A stretch of DNA of 64,000 nt from NCBI GenBank assembly GCA_947501215.1, contig CANMUS010000002.1, forward strand, positions 310,001 to 374,000, given 5' to 3'. Numbering within the stretch: position 1 is the stretch's first letter; each line of letters starts with the position of its first letter. A model generated the notes under the pieces. It saw only the letters and a list, made by a program, of their open reading frames with translations. It did not search any database and was not told the DNA's origin. The position numbers and the translations under genes are program-made. Below are positions 9,055 through 17,553 of this stretch, piece by piece. The DNA comes from an uncultured Erythrobacter sp. (GTDB lineage Bacteria > Pseudomonadota > Alphaproteobacteria > Sphingomonadales > Sphingomonadaceae).

Positions 9055-10507
9055 GGCTTCCGATTTCCCACCAGATACTGACGATGCGAACTTGGTAGCG
9101 AAGGGCCGCGCAGGCGACAACGCCGAGCCGCTGACGGTGAGCGAAATATCGAACGCGTTGAAGCGCACGGTGGAGGACCGCTTCGGCTTCGTGCGCCTGC
9201 GCGGCGAACTGTCGGGCGTGAAGCGCGCGGCGAGCGGGCATATGTATTGCGCGCTCAAGGACGAGAAAGCCGTGCTCGACGGGGTGATGTGGCGCGGCAA
9301 TGCGGGCCGCCTGCCGTTCAATCCGGAAGACGGGCTGGAAGTCGTCGCGAGCGGGAAGCTGACGACCTATCCCGGGCGCTCCAAATACCAGATCGTGATC
9401 GAGCGGATGGAACTGGCGGGCGAGGGCGCACTGCTGGCGTTGCTCGAAAAGACCCGCGCGCGATTGCAGGCAGAGGGATTGTTCGACAGCGAGCGCAAGC
9501 AGGCGCTGCCGTTCCTGCCGCGCACCATCGGCGTCGTGACCTCGCCCACCGGCGCGGTGATCCGCGACATCCTCCACCGGCTGGCGGACCGCTTTCCCAG
9601 CCGCGTGATCGTCTGGCCGGTGCTGGTGCAGGGGCAGGGCGCGGCGGAGCAGGTGGCAGGCGCGGTGCGCGGCTTTTCCGCCATGCCCGAAGGCCATCCC
9701 GAACGCCCCGACCTCGTAATCGTTGCGCGCGGTGGCGGCTCGATCGAGGATCTGTGGAGCTTCAACGAGGAAGCGGTGGTGCGCGCCATCGCCGACTGTC
9801 CGATTCCCACGATCAGCGCGGTGGGGCACGAGACCGATACGACGCTGGCCGATTATGCCGCCGACCGCCGCGCGCCGACGCCGACGGCTGCCGCAGAAAT
9901 GGCGGTTCCGGTGCGCGCCGAGCTTGCCGCGGTGCTGGCGGATTTCGAGGCACGCAAGAAACGCGCGATCCTGCGTCCGGTCCAGCTGGGCCGCGAGCGG
10001 CTGGAGGCGCGCGTGCAGCGCCTGCCGAAACGCGAGGCATTGCTGCAACCGCAGGCACAAAAGCTCGACGATCTGGCCGCGCGATTGCAGCAGGGGCTGC
10101 GCGATCGGGCGGCCATGGGGCGGGAGCGGCTGGGCGAATTGCGCCTGTCACCCGCCTTGGTGGCAGGGCGGCTGCGCGAGGCGCGCGGGCGGTTCGACAG
10201 CGTCCGCCTCGCACCCGCGATGATCCAGAGGCCCCTGGCGGAGCGGCGCGAGCGCCTCGCATCGCTGGTGCGACTTGTCGAGCAGTTGCACCCCGACCGG
10301 CCTCTGGAGCGCGGATATGTCCGCGTGATCGGGTCGAGCGGCACGGTGACCGACCGGGCGGAGGCAGCGAAGGAAGCGGCGCTCACGCTCAAATTCCGCG
10401 ATGGCGAGTTGGAGGTAACGACCGGCAAGGCACCGGCCGCGCCGAAACCGAAGCGAAAGCCCCCTGCCAGCGGAACGCCGCCGAAACAGGATGATTTGTT
10501 CGGTTAA
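9053..10507 (+). CDS. xseA: XseA, exodeoxyribonuclease VII large subunit
   Basis: Encodes 484 residues. It contains an N-terminal OB-fold ([20 protein letters not shown] to about residue 110) and the nuclease core with [28 protein letters not shown] and [27 protein letters not shown], followed by a long coiled coil and a C-terminal segment with LERGYVRV. ExoVII degrades single-stranded DNA with the XseB subunit, which is not visible here. The start at 9053 gives the N-terminal extension that family members usually have and overlaps the purD start codon. Confidence 0.96.
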   Translation: MASDFPPDTDDANLVAKGRAGDNAEPLTVSEISNALKRTVEDRFGFVRLRGELSGVKRAASGHMYCALKDEKAVLDGVMWRGNAGRLPFNPEDGLEVVASGKLTTYPGRSKYQIVIERMELAGEGALLALLEKTRARLQAEGLFDSERKQALPFLPRTIGVVTSPTGAVIRDILHRLADRFPSRVIVWPVLVQGQGAAEQVAGAVRGFSAMPEGHPERPDLVIVARGGGSIEDLWSFNEEAVVRAIADCPIPTISAVGHETDTTLADYAADRRAPTPTAAAEMAVPVRAELAAVLADFEARKKRAILRPVQLGRERLEARVQRLPKREALLQPQAQKLDDLAARLQQGLRDRAAMGRERLGELRLSPALVAGRLREARGRFDSVRLAPAMIQRPLAERRERLASLVRLVEQLHPDRPLERGYVRVIGSSGTVTDRAEAAKEAALTLKFRDGELEVTTGKAPAAPKPKRKPPASGTPPKQDDLFG

Positions 10508-10531
10508 GGTGGACCTGCTAGGATTTGCGCC

Positions 10532-10741
10532 ATGCTGATGAACAAAAATTCCTCACCGTCGAACGGCGAAGCCAAGCTGCAATACGGGCCCAGCGGCTTT
10601 CGCGTCCTGCGCCCCGGCCAGCACGTGATCTGCGCCATGAGCGGCGTGCCGATCCCGCTGGACGAATTGCGCTACTGGTCGGTCGAGCACCAAGAGCCTT
10701 ACGCGACTCCGCAGCTTGCCACCGAGCGGCTGAAGCCGTGA
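10532..10741 (+). CDS. DUF2093 small protein
   Basis: Encodes 69 residues matching the DUF2093 pattern as I remember it: LQYGPSGFRVLRPGQHVICAMSG followed by IPLDELRYWSVEHQEPYA. The function is unknown; the family is largely restricted to Alphaproteobacteria and is often encoded beside xseA. It starts 24 bases after xseA and its stop overlaps the GTG start of the M23 peptidase gene, suggesting an xseA-DUF2093-peptidase operon. Confidence 0.85.
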   Translation: MLMNKNSSPSNGEAKLQYGPSGFRVLRPGQHVICAMSGVPIPLDELRYWSVEHQEPYATPQLATERLKP

Positions 10742-11655
10742 GGTTTGCACGGGTCGCGCCGCTACTCCTGATTACTGCCGCGTGTGTATCGCTGCCGGAC
10801 CCATCGGAAACCGTTCAGCCTGCAGGGCCGACGGAGGTCGTCCAGCCTGTTCGCACGCCGACTCCCGCACCTAGCTCGACCCCGTCCGAGCCGACCCGTC
10901 CGGCCACTTTCAGATTCGATGGAGAACTGACGCAAGGCGGCTGGATACGCGGCACTGCGCCGGGCGGCGCGACGAAATTGCAGCTCGGTGGGGAAGAGGT
11001 GGCATTCGATGACGAGGGTTGTTTCTTCGCCGCGTTCGACCGCGATGCGGGCGCCGCGGCAGAACTCGTCGCGACGCTGGCGGATGGCCGCACGATCCGC
11101 AGTCCGCTCACCATCGCCCCGCGCGACTGGGACATCGAGCGCGTGAATGTCGCACGGCGAGCTGGCGGCGCTTCGGAAAGCTTCATGCAACGCCGCCGCC
11201 CCGAACTCGCCGCGATCTGGGATGCGCGCCAGCAGCGCACTGGCGCCGAAGGTTGGCGGCAGGATTTTATCTGGCCGGTCACCGGGCGCATTTCGGGCCG
11301 CTTCGGATCGCAGCGCATCTACCGCGGCGAGCCGGGGAGCTATCACTCGGGCCTCGATATCGCGGGTGGCGCGGGCACGACTTATGTCGCCCCGGCGGAC
11401 GGCATAGTAACGCTGGTTGAGCGCGATTTCAGTCTCGAGGGCCAGCTGCTCATCATCGACCATGGACAGGGCCTCAACAGCGCGTTCCTGCATTCTTCGG
11501 AGCTGTTCGTGCGCGACGGTCAGGCGGTGAAGCAAGGCCAGCCGCTCGGACGCATCGGAGCCTCGGGCCGCGCCACCGGGCCGCATCTGCACTGGAGCAT
11601 TAAGTGGAAAAATGCGCGGCTCGACCCGCTGCTCTTCCTGGGGCCGATGCCCTGA
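10738..11655 (+). CDS. M23-family murein metallopeptidase, lipoprotein
   Basis: Encodes 305 residues. It has a lipoprotein-type signal (VAPLLLITAAC near residue 16), a Pro/Thr-rich linker and a C-terminal LytM/M23 domain. The zinc-site motifs are visible: HSGLDIAG (about residues 202-209) and ATGPHLHW near the C-terminus. Likely a peptidoglycan endopeptidase or a regulator of amidases, anchored in the envelope. The GTG at 10738 overlaps the stop of the preceding gene. Both metal motifs appear intact, so enzyme activity is plausible. Confidence 0.92.
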   Translation: MRFARVAPLLLITAACVSLPDPSETVQPAGPTEVVQPVRTPTPAPSSTPSEPTRPATFRFDGELTQGGWIRGTAPGGATKLQLGGEEVAFDDEGCFFAAFDRDAGAAAELVATLADGRTIRSPLTIAPRDWDIERVNVARRAGGASESFMQRRRPELAAIWDARQQRTGAEGWRQDFIWPVTGRISGRFGSQRIYRGEPGSYHSGLDIAGGAGTTYVAPADGIVTLVERDFSLEGQLLIIDHGQGLNSAFLHSSELFVRDGQAVKQGQPLGRIGASGRATGPHLHWSIKWKNARLDPLLFLGPMP

Positions 11656-11693
11656 ACCGAACTGCACCTTTCCGATGAGGGACGCTTTCTGAC

Positions 11694-12689
11694 ATGCGCC
11701 CCGTACGGCTCGCGCTCGCGCTGCTGGTTGCGGCAGCACTTGCGCCTGGCACCTTCGTGCACTCGCCGCCCAAACCGAAGGTGCGCAACCCCACGGTGGC
11801 CATCGCGCCCCTGACAATCGAGCAGGGCCGTTTCGGGCCGCTGGTGCTCGACGGGGGCTGGACCCTGCATGGTTTTCGCAACATGTTCGGCGGCTATTCC
11901 GCGCTTGTTTCTTTGCCAGACGACAGGCTCATCGCAGCCAGCGATACCGGCCGCCGTCTGATTTTCACCCGTCCGGACCGAAGAGGGCCCTCTCCGGATC
12001 TGCTTTGGTTGGGGACGGCAAGCGACACCGACAAGATCCTGGCGGACCTCGAATCGCTTACGCGTGATCCTGAAAGCGGGACCTTTTGGGGCGCATACGA
12101 GGGTACGAATTCCATTCGCCGGTTCGGACCGGAGCTGGATGTTCAGGGGACTGTCGAACCGGCACTAATTGCTAATTGGGGCGACAATACCGGTGCAGAG
12201 GCGTTCGTTCGTTTGAGCGACGGTCGCTTCCTGGCGATCGAGGAAGACCCGGAAAGCTGGGGTGACGAGATCCACCGAGCAGTGGTCTTCGAGGACGATC
12301 CGGTGGACGGGGCGAGCGGCGCGCCGCTCCGCGTGATCGTACCGGATGGATATAGCCCGGTCGATATGGCGGTACTCGACGAGAACCGTATTCTCATGCT
12401 GTTGAGGCGACTGGTTTTTGCGATCCCGCCCGCCTTCGATACGGCCTTCGCGATCCTCGACACGGACGAGATTGCCCCCGGAAACACCGTCGAACTACGA
12501 CTTATTGCCGAAACCGGAGACGAAATTCCCAAGGAGAACTACGAAGGCCTGGCAGTGACCGAAGATGCCGAGAGCCGGAACGTCTGGATCATTTCCGACG
12601 ATAATATGATGCGTTACCAACGCACCCTGCTGCTCCGCTTTCGCTGGGACGAACCGGAAAGGTTCCCACAACAAAAAGCGCGCAAGTGA
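11694..12689 (+). CDS. Esterase-like activity of phytase family protein, exported
   Basis: Encodes 331 residues with a signal peptide (residues 1 to about 24). The body has the repeated beta-propeller-like blade pattern of the Phytase-like family: YSALVSLPDDRLIAASDTGR, LESLTRDPESGTFWGAYEGT, RFLAIEEDPESWGD and NYEGLAVTEDAES. The true substrate of such proteins is generally unknown, and 'phytase' should not be taken literally. It lies 38 bases after the M23 peptidase gene and faces rpmB tail to tail. Confidence 0.85.
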   Translation: MRPVRLALALLVAAALAPGTFVHSPPKPKVRNPTVAIAPLTIEQGRFGPLVLDGGWTLHGFRNMFGGYSALVSLPDDRLIAASDTGRRLIFTRPDRRGPSPDLLWLGTASDTDKILADLESLTRDPESGTFWGAYEGTNSIRRFGPELDVQGTVEPALIANWGDNTGAEAFVRLSDGRFLAIEEDPESWGDEIHRAVVFEDDPVDGASGAPLRVIVPDGYSPVDMAVLDENRILMLLRRLVFAIPPAFDTAFAILDTDEIAPGNTVELRLIAETGDEIPKENYEGLAVTEDAESRNVWIISDDNMMRYQRTLLLRFRWDEPERFPQQKARK

Positions 12690-12741
12690 CCCCGCGCGCC
12701 CTTTCGTCTGCTCGTCAGGAGTAGCGCCGCAGCGCTCGACC

Positions 12742-13032
12742 TTAAGCGGCTTCGGCGTTCGCCTTCTTCAGCTCGCGCTTCACCTTGAGCGCGTTGGCCG
12801 AAAGCTTCTCGTCCTTGGTCTTCAGCAGCCAGTTGTCGAGGCCGCCATTGTGTTCGACCGAGCGCAGGCCCTGGGTCGAGACGCGGAACTTGAAGCTGCG
12901 ATCGAGCTTCTCGCTCATCAGCGTGACGTTCTGCAGGTTCGGCAGGAAGACCTTCTTGGTCTTGTTGTTGGCGTGGCTCACATTGTGGCCGACCTGGCGA
13001 CCCTTGCCGGTGAGTTCGCAAATGCGCGACAT
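12742..13032 (-). CDS. rpmB: Ribosomal protein bL28
   Basis: Encodes 96 residues beginning [27 protein letters not shown], the L28 signature, with the C-terminal extension usual in Alphaproteobacteria. It lacks the zinc-ribbon cysteines of the C+ type apart from C5. Structural protein of the large ribosomal subunit. Transcribed divergently from tadA across a 161-base gap that should contain both promoters. Confidence 0.97.
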   Translation of the reverse strand: MSRICELTGKGRQVGHNVSHANNKTKKVFLPNLQNVTLMSEKLDRSFKFRVSTQGLRSVEHNGGLDNWLLKTKDEKLSANALKVKRELKKANAEAA

Positions 13033-13193
13033 GATACGTCTCTCGTTCGATTCGAATGGTTGGGCGCGTTCCCTTGCCCGCGCGAGGCGGATGCGGGGTT
13101 CGTTTATCCCGGAAAGCGGCGCGCATAGCGGCGGGGGCGCGAATCGTCAAGCACGTTGCGCCGCCCCTGCGCGGGGGCTAGCGATGCCTGGAT

Positions 13194-13649
13194 ATGCCCG
13201 CCTGGACCCTCCCGCAACCCATGCAACGCGCGCTCGAACTGGCCGAAGCCAGCGCGGCGGCAGGCGAGGTGCCGATTGGGGCGGTGGTGACGCGCCATGG
13301 CGAGGTAATCGCAGAGGCGCACAACGCGCCGCGCCAGACGCACGACCCTACCGCCCACGCGGAAATCCTCGCCATCCGCCGCGCCGCAGAGGCACTGGGC
13401 GACGAACGCCTGACCGACTGCGAACTATGGGTCACGCTGGAACCCTGTGCCATGTGCGCCGGCGCCATCGTCCACGCGCGCATTGCCAAGCTGTATTATG
13501 CCGCGAGCGACCCCAAGGGCGGTGCCGTCGAGCACGGAGCGCGGGTTTTCGACCAGCCGCAATGTTTGCATAGGCCCGAGGTTTATTCGGGCATGGGCGA
13601 GGGGCGCGCGGCTGAAATGCTGCGAGACTTTTTCAGGAAGCGAAGATGA
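13194..13649 (+). CDS. tadA: TadA-like tRNA-specific adenosine deaminase
   Basis: Encodes 151 residues of the cytidine-deaminase fold. The zinc and catalytic residues are H55-A-E57 and PCAMC with C85 and C88. The length and the central VPIGAVV motif match TadA, which converts A34 to inosine in tRNA-Arg(ACG). A guanine deaminase or other nucleoside deaminase is a weaker alternative. It overlaps the following gene by 4 bases. Confidence 0.92.
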   Translation: MPAWTLPQPMQRALELAEASAAAGEVPIGAVVTRHGEVIAEAHNAPRQTHDPTAHAEILAIRRAAEALGDERLTDCELWVTLEPCAMCAGAIVHARIAKLYYAASDPKGGAVEHGARVFDQPQCLHRPEVYSGMGEGRAAEMLRDFFRKRR

Positions 13650-14083
13650 AGCTGACCTCGATCACTGCGGAGAGGCACTATTTTAATAAGAAGCCGAATG
13701 GCCCACCTTTTCGCCTACTCTTAGGTTTTTCGAACGGGGGGACTCTGCGCTTGCAGGTCGCCGGCGATGGCCAGAGGATGATCCTCGATAACGACCCGCT
13801 ACCTGGCCCCATGAAGATGGACGAGTTCGGCAGGACAGAACTGTCCGACGTGACGCGGAATCTTTTCCCGAGGCTCTGTGAGCTTGTAATTGAGCGGATC
13901 GTTGAACTTGTTTGGCACCGAAAAACGGTAGGGATTTGCTTGGAATTCCAAACCTCCAGCCCATTCTACTTCTGGGTTGACGGCGACGAGTTGCGCTGGG
14001 GTGACCCCACAGCTTTGCGAGCCCATGACTGGCTCGACAATGTGCTCCCATCAGCCACGGAGAAGGCTGTTTTGGTGGAGTAG
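13646..14083 (+). CDS. Hypothetical protein, 145 residues, coupled to tadA
   Basis: No family recognised. Cytosolic, with no signal or membrane segment; mixed alpha/beta composition with an aromatic-rich C-terminal part (SSPFYFWVDGDELRWGDPTALRAHDWL). The ATGA overlap with tadA suggests translational coupling. Base composition in its first half is more AT-rich than in tadA. The product ends one base before the convergent RNase T2 gene. Confidence 0.7.
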   Translation: MKLTSITAERHYFNKKPNGPPFRLLLGFSNGGTLRLQVAGDGQRMILDNDPLPGPMKMDEFGRTELSDVTRNLFPRLCELVIERIVELVWHRKTVGICLEFQTSSPFYFWVDGDELRWGDPTALRAHDWLDNVLPSATEKAVLVE

Positions 14084-14815
14084 CTACAACCCCCGCCAGA
14101 TCTTCGCCTGCGCCGCATCCCGCGCGCCGAACCGAACCCGGTCGCAGGCCTTCGGCATGAAGCGCTTGTCGTAGCAGAGCCGCAGTTCCTGCAGCCAGCC
14201 GCGGGCATTCAGCTTCACCCCCAATGCCTCGCGCGTCCAGCCGGGGTTTGCGTCGACGAACCGCGTGCGGATCGTGCCGGCGGTCAGATCGTCCTCGCGG
14301 CTGATGCGGTCGAAGTCCGGCCAGTAAAGGCCGTTCCACAATATGCGCGTGACCTTGAAATAGGTCGCCGGGCGGCGCGTCATGCAGCTGCCGTGCTTGG
14401 CCCATTGCCGCGTGAGCAGGCTGGCGGAGGGCGAGAGGCACATGTTCGGGCGCAAATCGCGCGCGGTCAGCAGCCGCTGCGATCCGCACCATTGCGGCCA
14501 CGTGCGTCCGCTCTCCGGCCACAATCCATGCACTACCATGCCGAAGCGGCCAGCACGGTGCGAGCATTGCCGCGCATGGCGCGCCTGCCCCTCACGGCCC
14601 TTGCAGAACTCCGGGCTCCAGCTGACCGCTAGCGTGTAGCCTGTCACCGGCAGTCTGCGCGGCGGCGCATCCGGCGTGATTTCGGGCACGCTCAGCTTCG
14701 CGGGGAGGCGACACTGGTAAGCTTGGGCAAGCGCCGGGCTGGCGATACTGCCCAGCCAAAGCGCAGCAATTGCAGCGCGGGCGAGGCTAAACCTGATCGG
14801 AAACCTGCCCGTCAT
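14084..14815 (-). CDS. RNase T2 family ribonuclease, exported
   Basis: Encodes 243 residues with a signal peptide ending near ASPALA (about residue 27). It has the two T2 catalytic segments: CAS1 VVHGLWPES and CAS2-type AKHGSCM, each with its histidine, and several cysteines for disulfides. It should cut RNA in the periplasm or outside the cell. The start at 14815 precedes the signal peptide; an upstream extension reads through the neighbouring gene. It overlaps that gene by 29 bases, so the two are likely co-transcribed. Confidence 0.92.
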   Translation of the reverse strand: MTGRFPIRFSLARAAIAALWLGSIASPALAQAYQCRLPAKLSVPEITPDAPPRRLPVTGYTLAVSWSPEFCKGREGQARHARQCSHRAGRFGMVVHGLWPESGRTWPQWCGSQRLLTARDLRPNMCLSPSASLLTRQWAKHGSCMTRRPATYFKVTRILWNGLYWPDFDRISREDDLTAGTIRTRFVDANPGWTREALGVKLNARGWLQELRLCYDKRFMPKACDRVRFGARDAAQAKIWRGL

Positions 14816-15224
14816 CCTTGCCGAACCATGCCCTAGCATCCGCCCTGAACAGGAAGGACACGGCGATGGCCGCGCTCGCCACGGCAGCGATGTCGGCGAT
14901 GAGGCCGAGACCCATGGCAGTATTGGCGATGCGCATGCCAACCGAATAGGCCGCATAGGCGATCAGAACGGCCAGCACCCAACGGGCAGCGCCAAGGCGC
15001 GAGAGCACGATGGCGGCCCAGAAGATGAGTGCCAGCACGAGGAACATCGCCACCGAGGAGAACAGCAGGACTATGCCCATGCCGCGCGAATTAGCGCCGA
15101 ATTCGTCGATGACAGCATCGGTATAAGTGGACATCTCCGACCAGCCCAGCGCAGTCGACACGAGGCTGAGCGCGACTGCGAGGAAATACCACCCCTCGAA
15201 CCGGCTGATCGACCTTGGCTTCAA
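14787..15224 (-). CDS. Four-helix membrane protein, paralog 1
   Basis: Encodes 145 residues with four predicted membrane helices and a cytosolic tail. The C-terminal signature SFLFRADARAWFGKDD is shared with the gene at 15315-15728, and both start with a similar RxxxxFxxxF(L)A pattern, so they are tandem paralogs. Function unknown. It overlaps the RNase T2 gene downstream by 29 bases. Confidence 0.8.
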   Translation of the reverse strand: MKPRSISRFEGWYFLAVALSLVSTALGWSEMSTYTDAVIDEFGANSRGMGIVLLFSSVAMFLVLALIFWAAIVLSRLGAARWVLAVLIAYAAYSVGMRIANTAMGLGLIADIAAVASAAIAVSFLFRADARAWFGKDDGQVSDQV

Positions 15225-15314
15225 TGTTCTCTCCCCACCCGTCCATCTGGGGAATGGCCGATTACTTGTTTAGCGTAAAGATGGCACAACACAGTGTCAC
15301 ACAAGCTGGAGGTG

Positions 15315-15728
15315 TCATTCGCTGGCGGCAGCGTCGCCTTCGAGCCAGGCGCGGGCATCCGCACGGAAGAGCAGGACGATGGCGACCACCTGCAGCAGCG
15401 TCACCACGAGGCCGAGCACTGCCGGCAAGCTGAATCCATCGCTGAAGCTGAAATTGCCGAAGAACAGACCGATCGCAACCATGGCGACCAGCAGCCACTT
15501 TGCGATGTTGCTGGCGCGGTGCGCGATGAAATACCACAGCGCCAGCGGTATCAGCAGGCTGGTTAGCACCACTCCCATGACGATCGGCCCGCCACCGATT
15601 TGCGCCAGCGCGGGGTCGGCCTCGACCTCTTCGACAAGCGTCGAATAGGCAAGCACGGCATTGATCAGGGCCAGCACGAGCGACGCCAGAAACAAGCGAT
15701 CGAACAGGACTATGGATTGGGGGCGCAC
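15315..15728 (-). CDS. Four-helix membrane protein, paralog 2
   Basis: Encodes 137 residues, four predicted membrane helices, ending VLLFRADARAWLEGDAAASE. It is the upstream member of a tandem pair with 14787-15224. The 90-base gap between them shows no clear promoter or terminator. No known family recognised; similar small membrane proteins occur in sphingomonads, but their role is unknown. Confidence 0.8.
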   Translation of the reverse strand: MRPQSIVLFDRLFLASLVLALINAVLAYSTLVEEVEADPALAQIGGGPIVMGVVLTSLLIPLALWYFIAHRASNIAKWLLVAMVAIGLFFGNFSFSDGFSLPAVLGLVVTLLQVVAIVLLFRADARAWLEGDAAASE

Positions 15729-15777
15729 CCGGTCTCTCCCGCATAGTTTGCGTTACCGGACGGCAGATGCCGCGTAT

Positions 15778-16635
15778 TCAGAGCGGCGTAAAGTCCAGTC
15801 CGATATCGGCAGCGGGCGCGCTCTGCGTCAGACGTCCGACGGAGACGTAATCGACACCCGTGGCGGCTTTAGCCTTGATCGTGTCGAGATTGATCCCGCC
15901 GCTCGCCTCGGTCGGCACGCGGCCTGCTACCAGCGCGACCGCTTCGCGCAGGGTCGGCGGTTCCATATTGTCGAGCAGCAGGCGGGTGGCACCGGCTTCG
16001 AGCGCGGGTTCGATCTGGTCGATGCGGTCGACTTCGCAGATGATGTCTTCCACGCCCGCCTCGACCGCGCGGCGGACCGCTTCGCCCACGCTGCCGGCGA
16101 CGAGCACGTGATTGTCCTTGATCATCGCGGCATCCCACAGACCCATGCGGTGATTCGCGCCGCCACCCATGCGAACGGCGTATTTCTCCAGATGGCGCAG
16201 GCCGGGGATGGTCTTGCGCGTATCGAGTAGGGTGCACTCGGGATTGTCCATCACGGCGACATATTCGGCGACCATCGTCGCTATGCCGGACAGGTGCTGC
16301 ACGGTGTTCAGCGCAGCCCGCTCGGCGGTAAGCATGGCGCGGGCATTGCCTTCCAGTCGCATGAGATCGGTGCCTGCGGATACGCTCGCACCGTCCTCGA
16401 CGAGGATGTCGATCCGCATATCCGCATCGAGCGCGCGGAAGAACGCCTCGGCCACCGGTAGCCCGGCGACATGGATCGCATCGCGCGTGTCCATCACGCC
16501 CGCGAAGCGCGCTTCGGCGGGGATCACGCTCTCGCTTGTTACGTCCACCCCGCCGTCGGGCAGGGCCTCGCCCAAATCCTCGGCCAGCGTGTCGCGGACG
16601 AATTGATCGAGATCGAAGCCGGGGAGTTTGAACAA
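15778..16635 (-). CDS. nadC: NadC, nicotinate-nucleotide pyrophosphorylase (carboxylating)
   Basis: Quinolinate phosphoribosyltransferase, 285 residues: makes nicotinate mononucleotide from quinolinate and PRPP in NAD synthesis. Visible motifs are AEDLG near the start, LNTVQHLSGIAT, LLDTRKTIPGLRHLEKYAV, GGGANHRMGLWDAAMIKDNH, and the C-terminal ASGGINLDT with phosphate-binding residues. nadA and nadB are not in the window. An inverted-repeat element lies just upstream. Confidence 0.97.
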   Translation of the reverse strand: MFKLPGFDLDQFVRDTLAEDLGEALPDGGVDVTSESVIPAEARFAGVMDTRDAIHVAGLPVAEAFFRALDADMRIDILVEDGASVSAGTDLMRLEGNARAMLTAERAALNTVQHLSGIATMVAEYVAVMDNPECTLLDTRKTIPGLRHLEKYAVRMGGGANHRMGLWDAAMIKDNHVLVAGSVGEAVRRAVEAGVEDIICEVDRIDQIEPALEAGATRLLLDNMEPPTLREAVALVAGRVPTEASGGINLDTIKAKAATGVDYVSVGRLTQSAPAADIGLDFTPL

Positions 16636-16645
16636 CAGAATTGCT

Positions 16646-16737
16646 CCGTTCGTGCTGAGCCTGTCGAAGCACCGTTCTTACTTCTGGCGCAGGTATCGAA
16701 AAGAAGGGCGGCCCTTCGACAAGCTCAGGGCAAACGG
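16646..16737. repeat. REP-like inverted repeat pair
   Basis: Two related palindromic arms in opposite orientation: 16646-16672 (core CTGAGCCTGTCGAAGCAC) and 16711-16737 (core CCCTTCGACAAGCTCAGGGC). The reverse complement of the second matches the first except for a few bases. This core, TGAGC(T/C)TGTCGAA, is a dispersed repeat I know from sphingomonad genomes. It fills the gap between nadC and the LytTR regulator; an RNA from either strand could fold into a long hairpin. Confidence 0.75.
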
Positions 16738-16752
16738 ACTCATCCAAGGTTT

Positions 16753-17553
16753 TTAGTGGACGAACCTAGCGACGACATCCCTGTAGGAGCGGCTCACCTT
16801 CACCTCCGCGCCGCTATCCAGCACAAGGAAGCATTCGCCGTTCGTATGCGGCTTCACCTGGCGCACCTGGTCGAGATTCACGATGGTGGAGCGGTGCACC
16901 CGCTGGAACTTGCGCGGGTCGAGGCGGCGCTCGAGATCCTTCATCGTCTCGCGCAGAATCAGCGAATTGTCGCCGGTGTAGATGCACATATAGTCGCCCG
17001 CGGCCTCGATATGCTCGATCGTGTCGGTCTCGACGCGGAAGATCTGGCCGCGATCCTTTACGTTGATCAGCTTCTCGTACCGACCGGCGGTCTCGGCATC
17101 TTCGCCGGACGCCAGCTCTTCGGCCGCTTCGGGCGCAACTTCGGAGAGGACGTTCTTGAGCCGCTCGACATCATCGGTGCTCTTCTTTTCGGCGAGGCGC
17201 TGGCGGACGCGTTCGATCGTATCGGCCAGCTTGTCTTCGTCCACCGGCTTCATCAGGTAATTGACCGCGTTCGCCTCGAAGGCACGGATCGCGTGTTCCT
17301 GGAAGGCGGTGACGAAAACGAACAGTGGCGGATCGATTTCCATGACTCCCTGAACGACGGAAAAGCCGTCGAACCCGGGCATCTGGATGTCGAGGAAGAC
17401 GAGGTCGGGTTTCTGCGTCTTGATCGCGCGGATCGCCTCGCGTCCGTTCTGGCAGGTTTCGATGATCTCGACGTCCTCGAACGCTTCGAGGCGCAGTTGG
17501 AGACCCTGGATGGCGAGCTTTTCGTCGTCGACGAGGATGGTGCGAATAGTCAT
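16753..17553 (-). CDS. LytTR-type response regulator
   Basis: Encodes 266 residues: receiver domain (1 to about 120) with D9-D10, phosphoacceptor D55 in VFLDIQMPG and K102-P in LMKPVD; an acidic linker; then a C-terminal LytTR DNA-binding domain (about 160-266) with INVKDRGQIFRVETDTIEHIEAAGDYMCIYTG and FQRVHRSTIVNLDQV. It pairs with the overlapping sensor kinase (4-base overlap). Target genes cannot be read from the sequence. Confidence 0.93.
   Translation of the reverse strand: MTIRTILVDDEKLAIQGLQLRLEAFEDVEIIETCQNGREAIRAIKTQKPDLVFLDIQMPGFDGFSVVQGVMEIDPPLFVFVTAFQEHAIRAFEANAVNYLMKPVDEDKLADTIERVRQRLAEKKSTDDVERLKNVLSEVAPEAAEELASGEDAETAGRYEKLINVKDRGQIFRVETDTIEHIEAAGDYMCIYTGDNSLILRETMKDLERRLDPRKFQRVHRSTIVNLDQVRQVKPHTNGECFLVLDSGAEVKVSRSYRDVVARFVH

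Noticed and set aside
8576-10060. 494-codon minus-strand frame across purD and xseA
   Set aside because: It shadows xseA and then runs out of frame through purD; not a protein-like composition.
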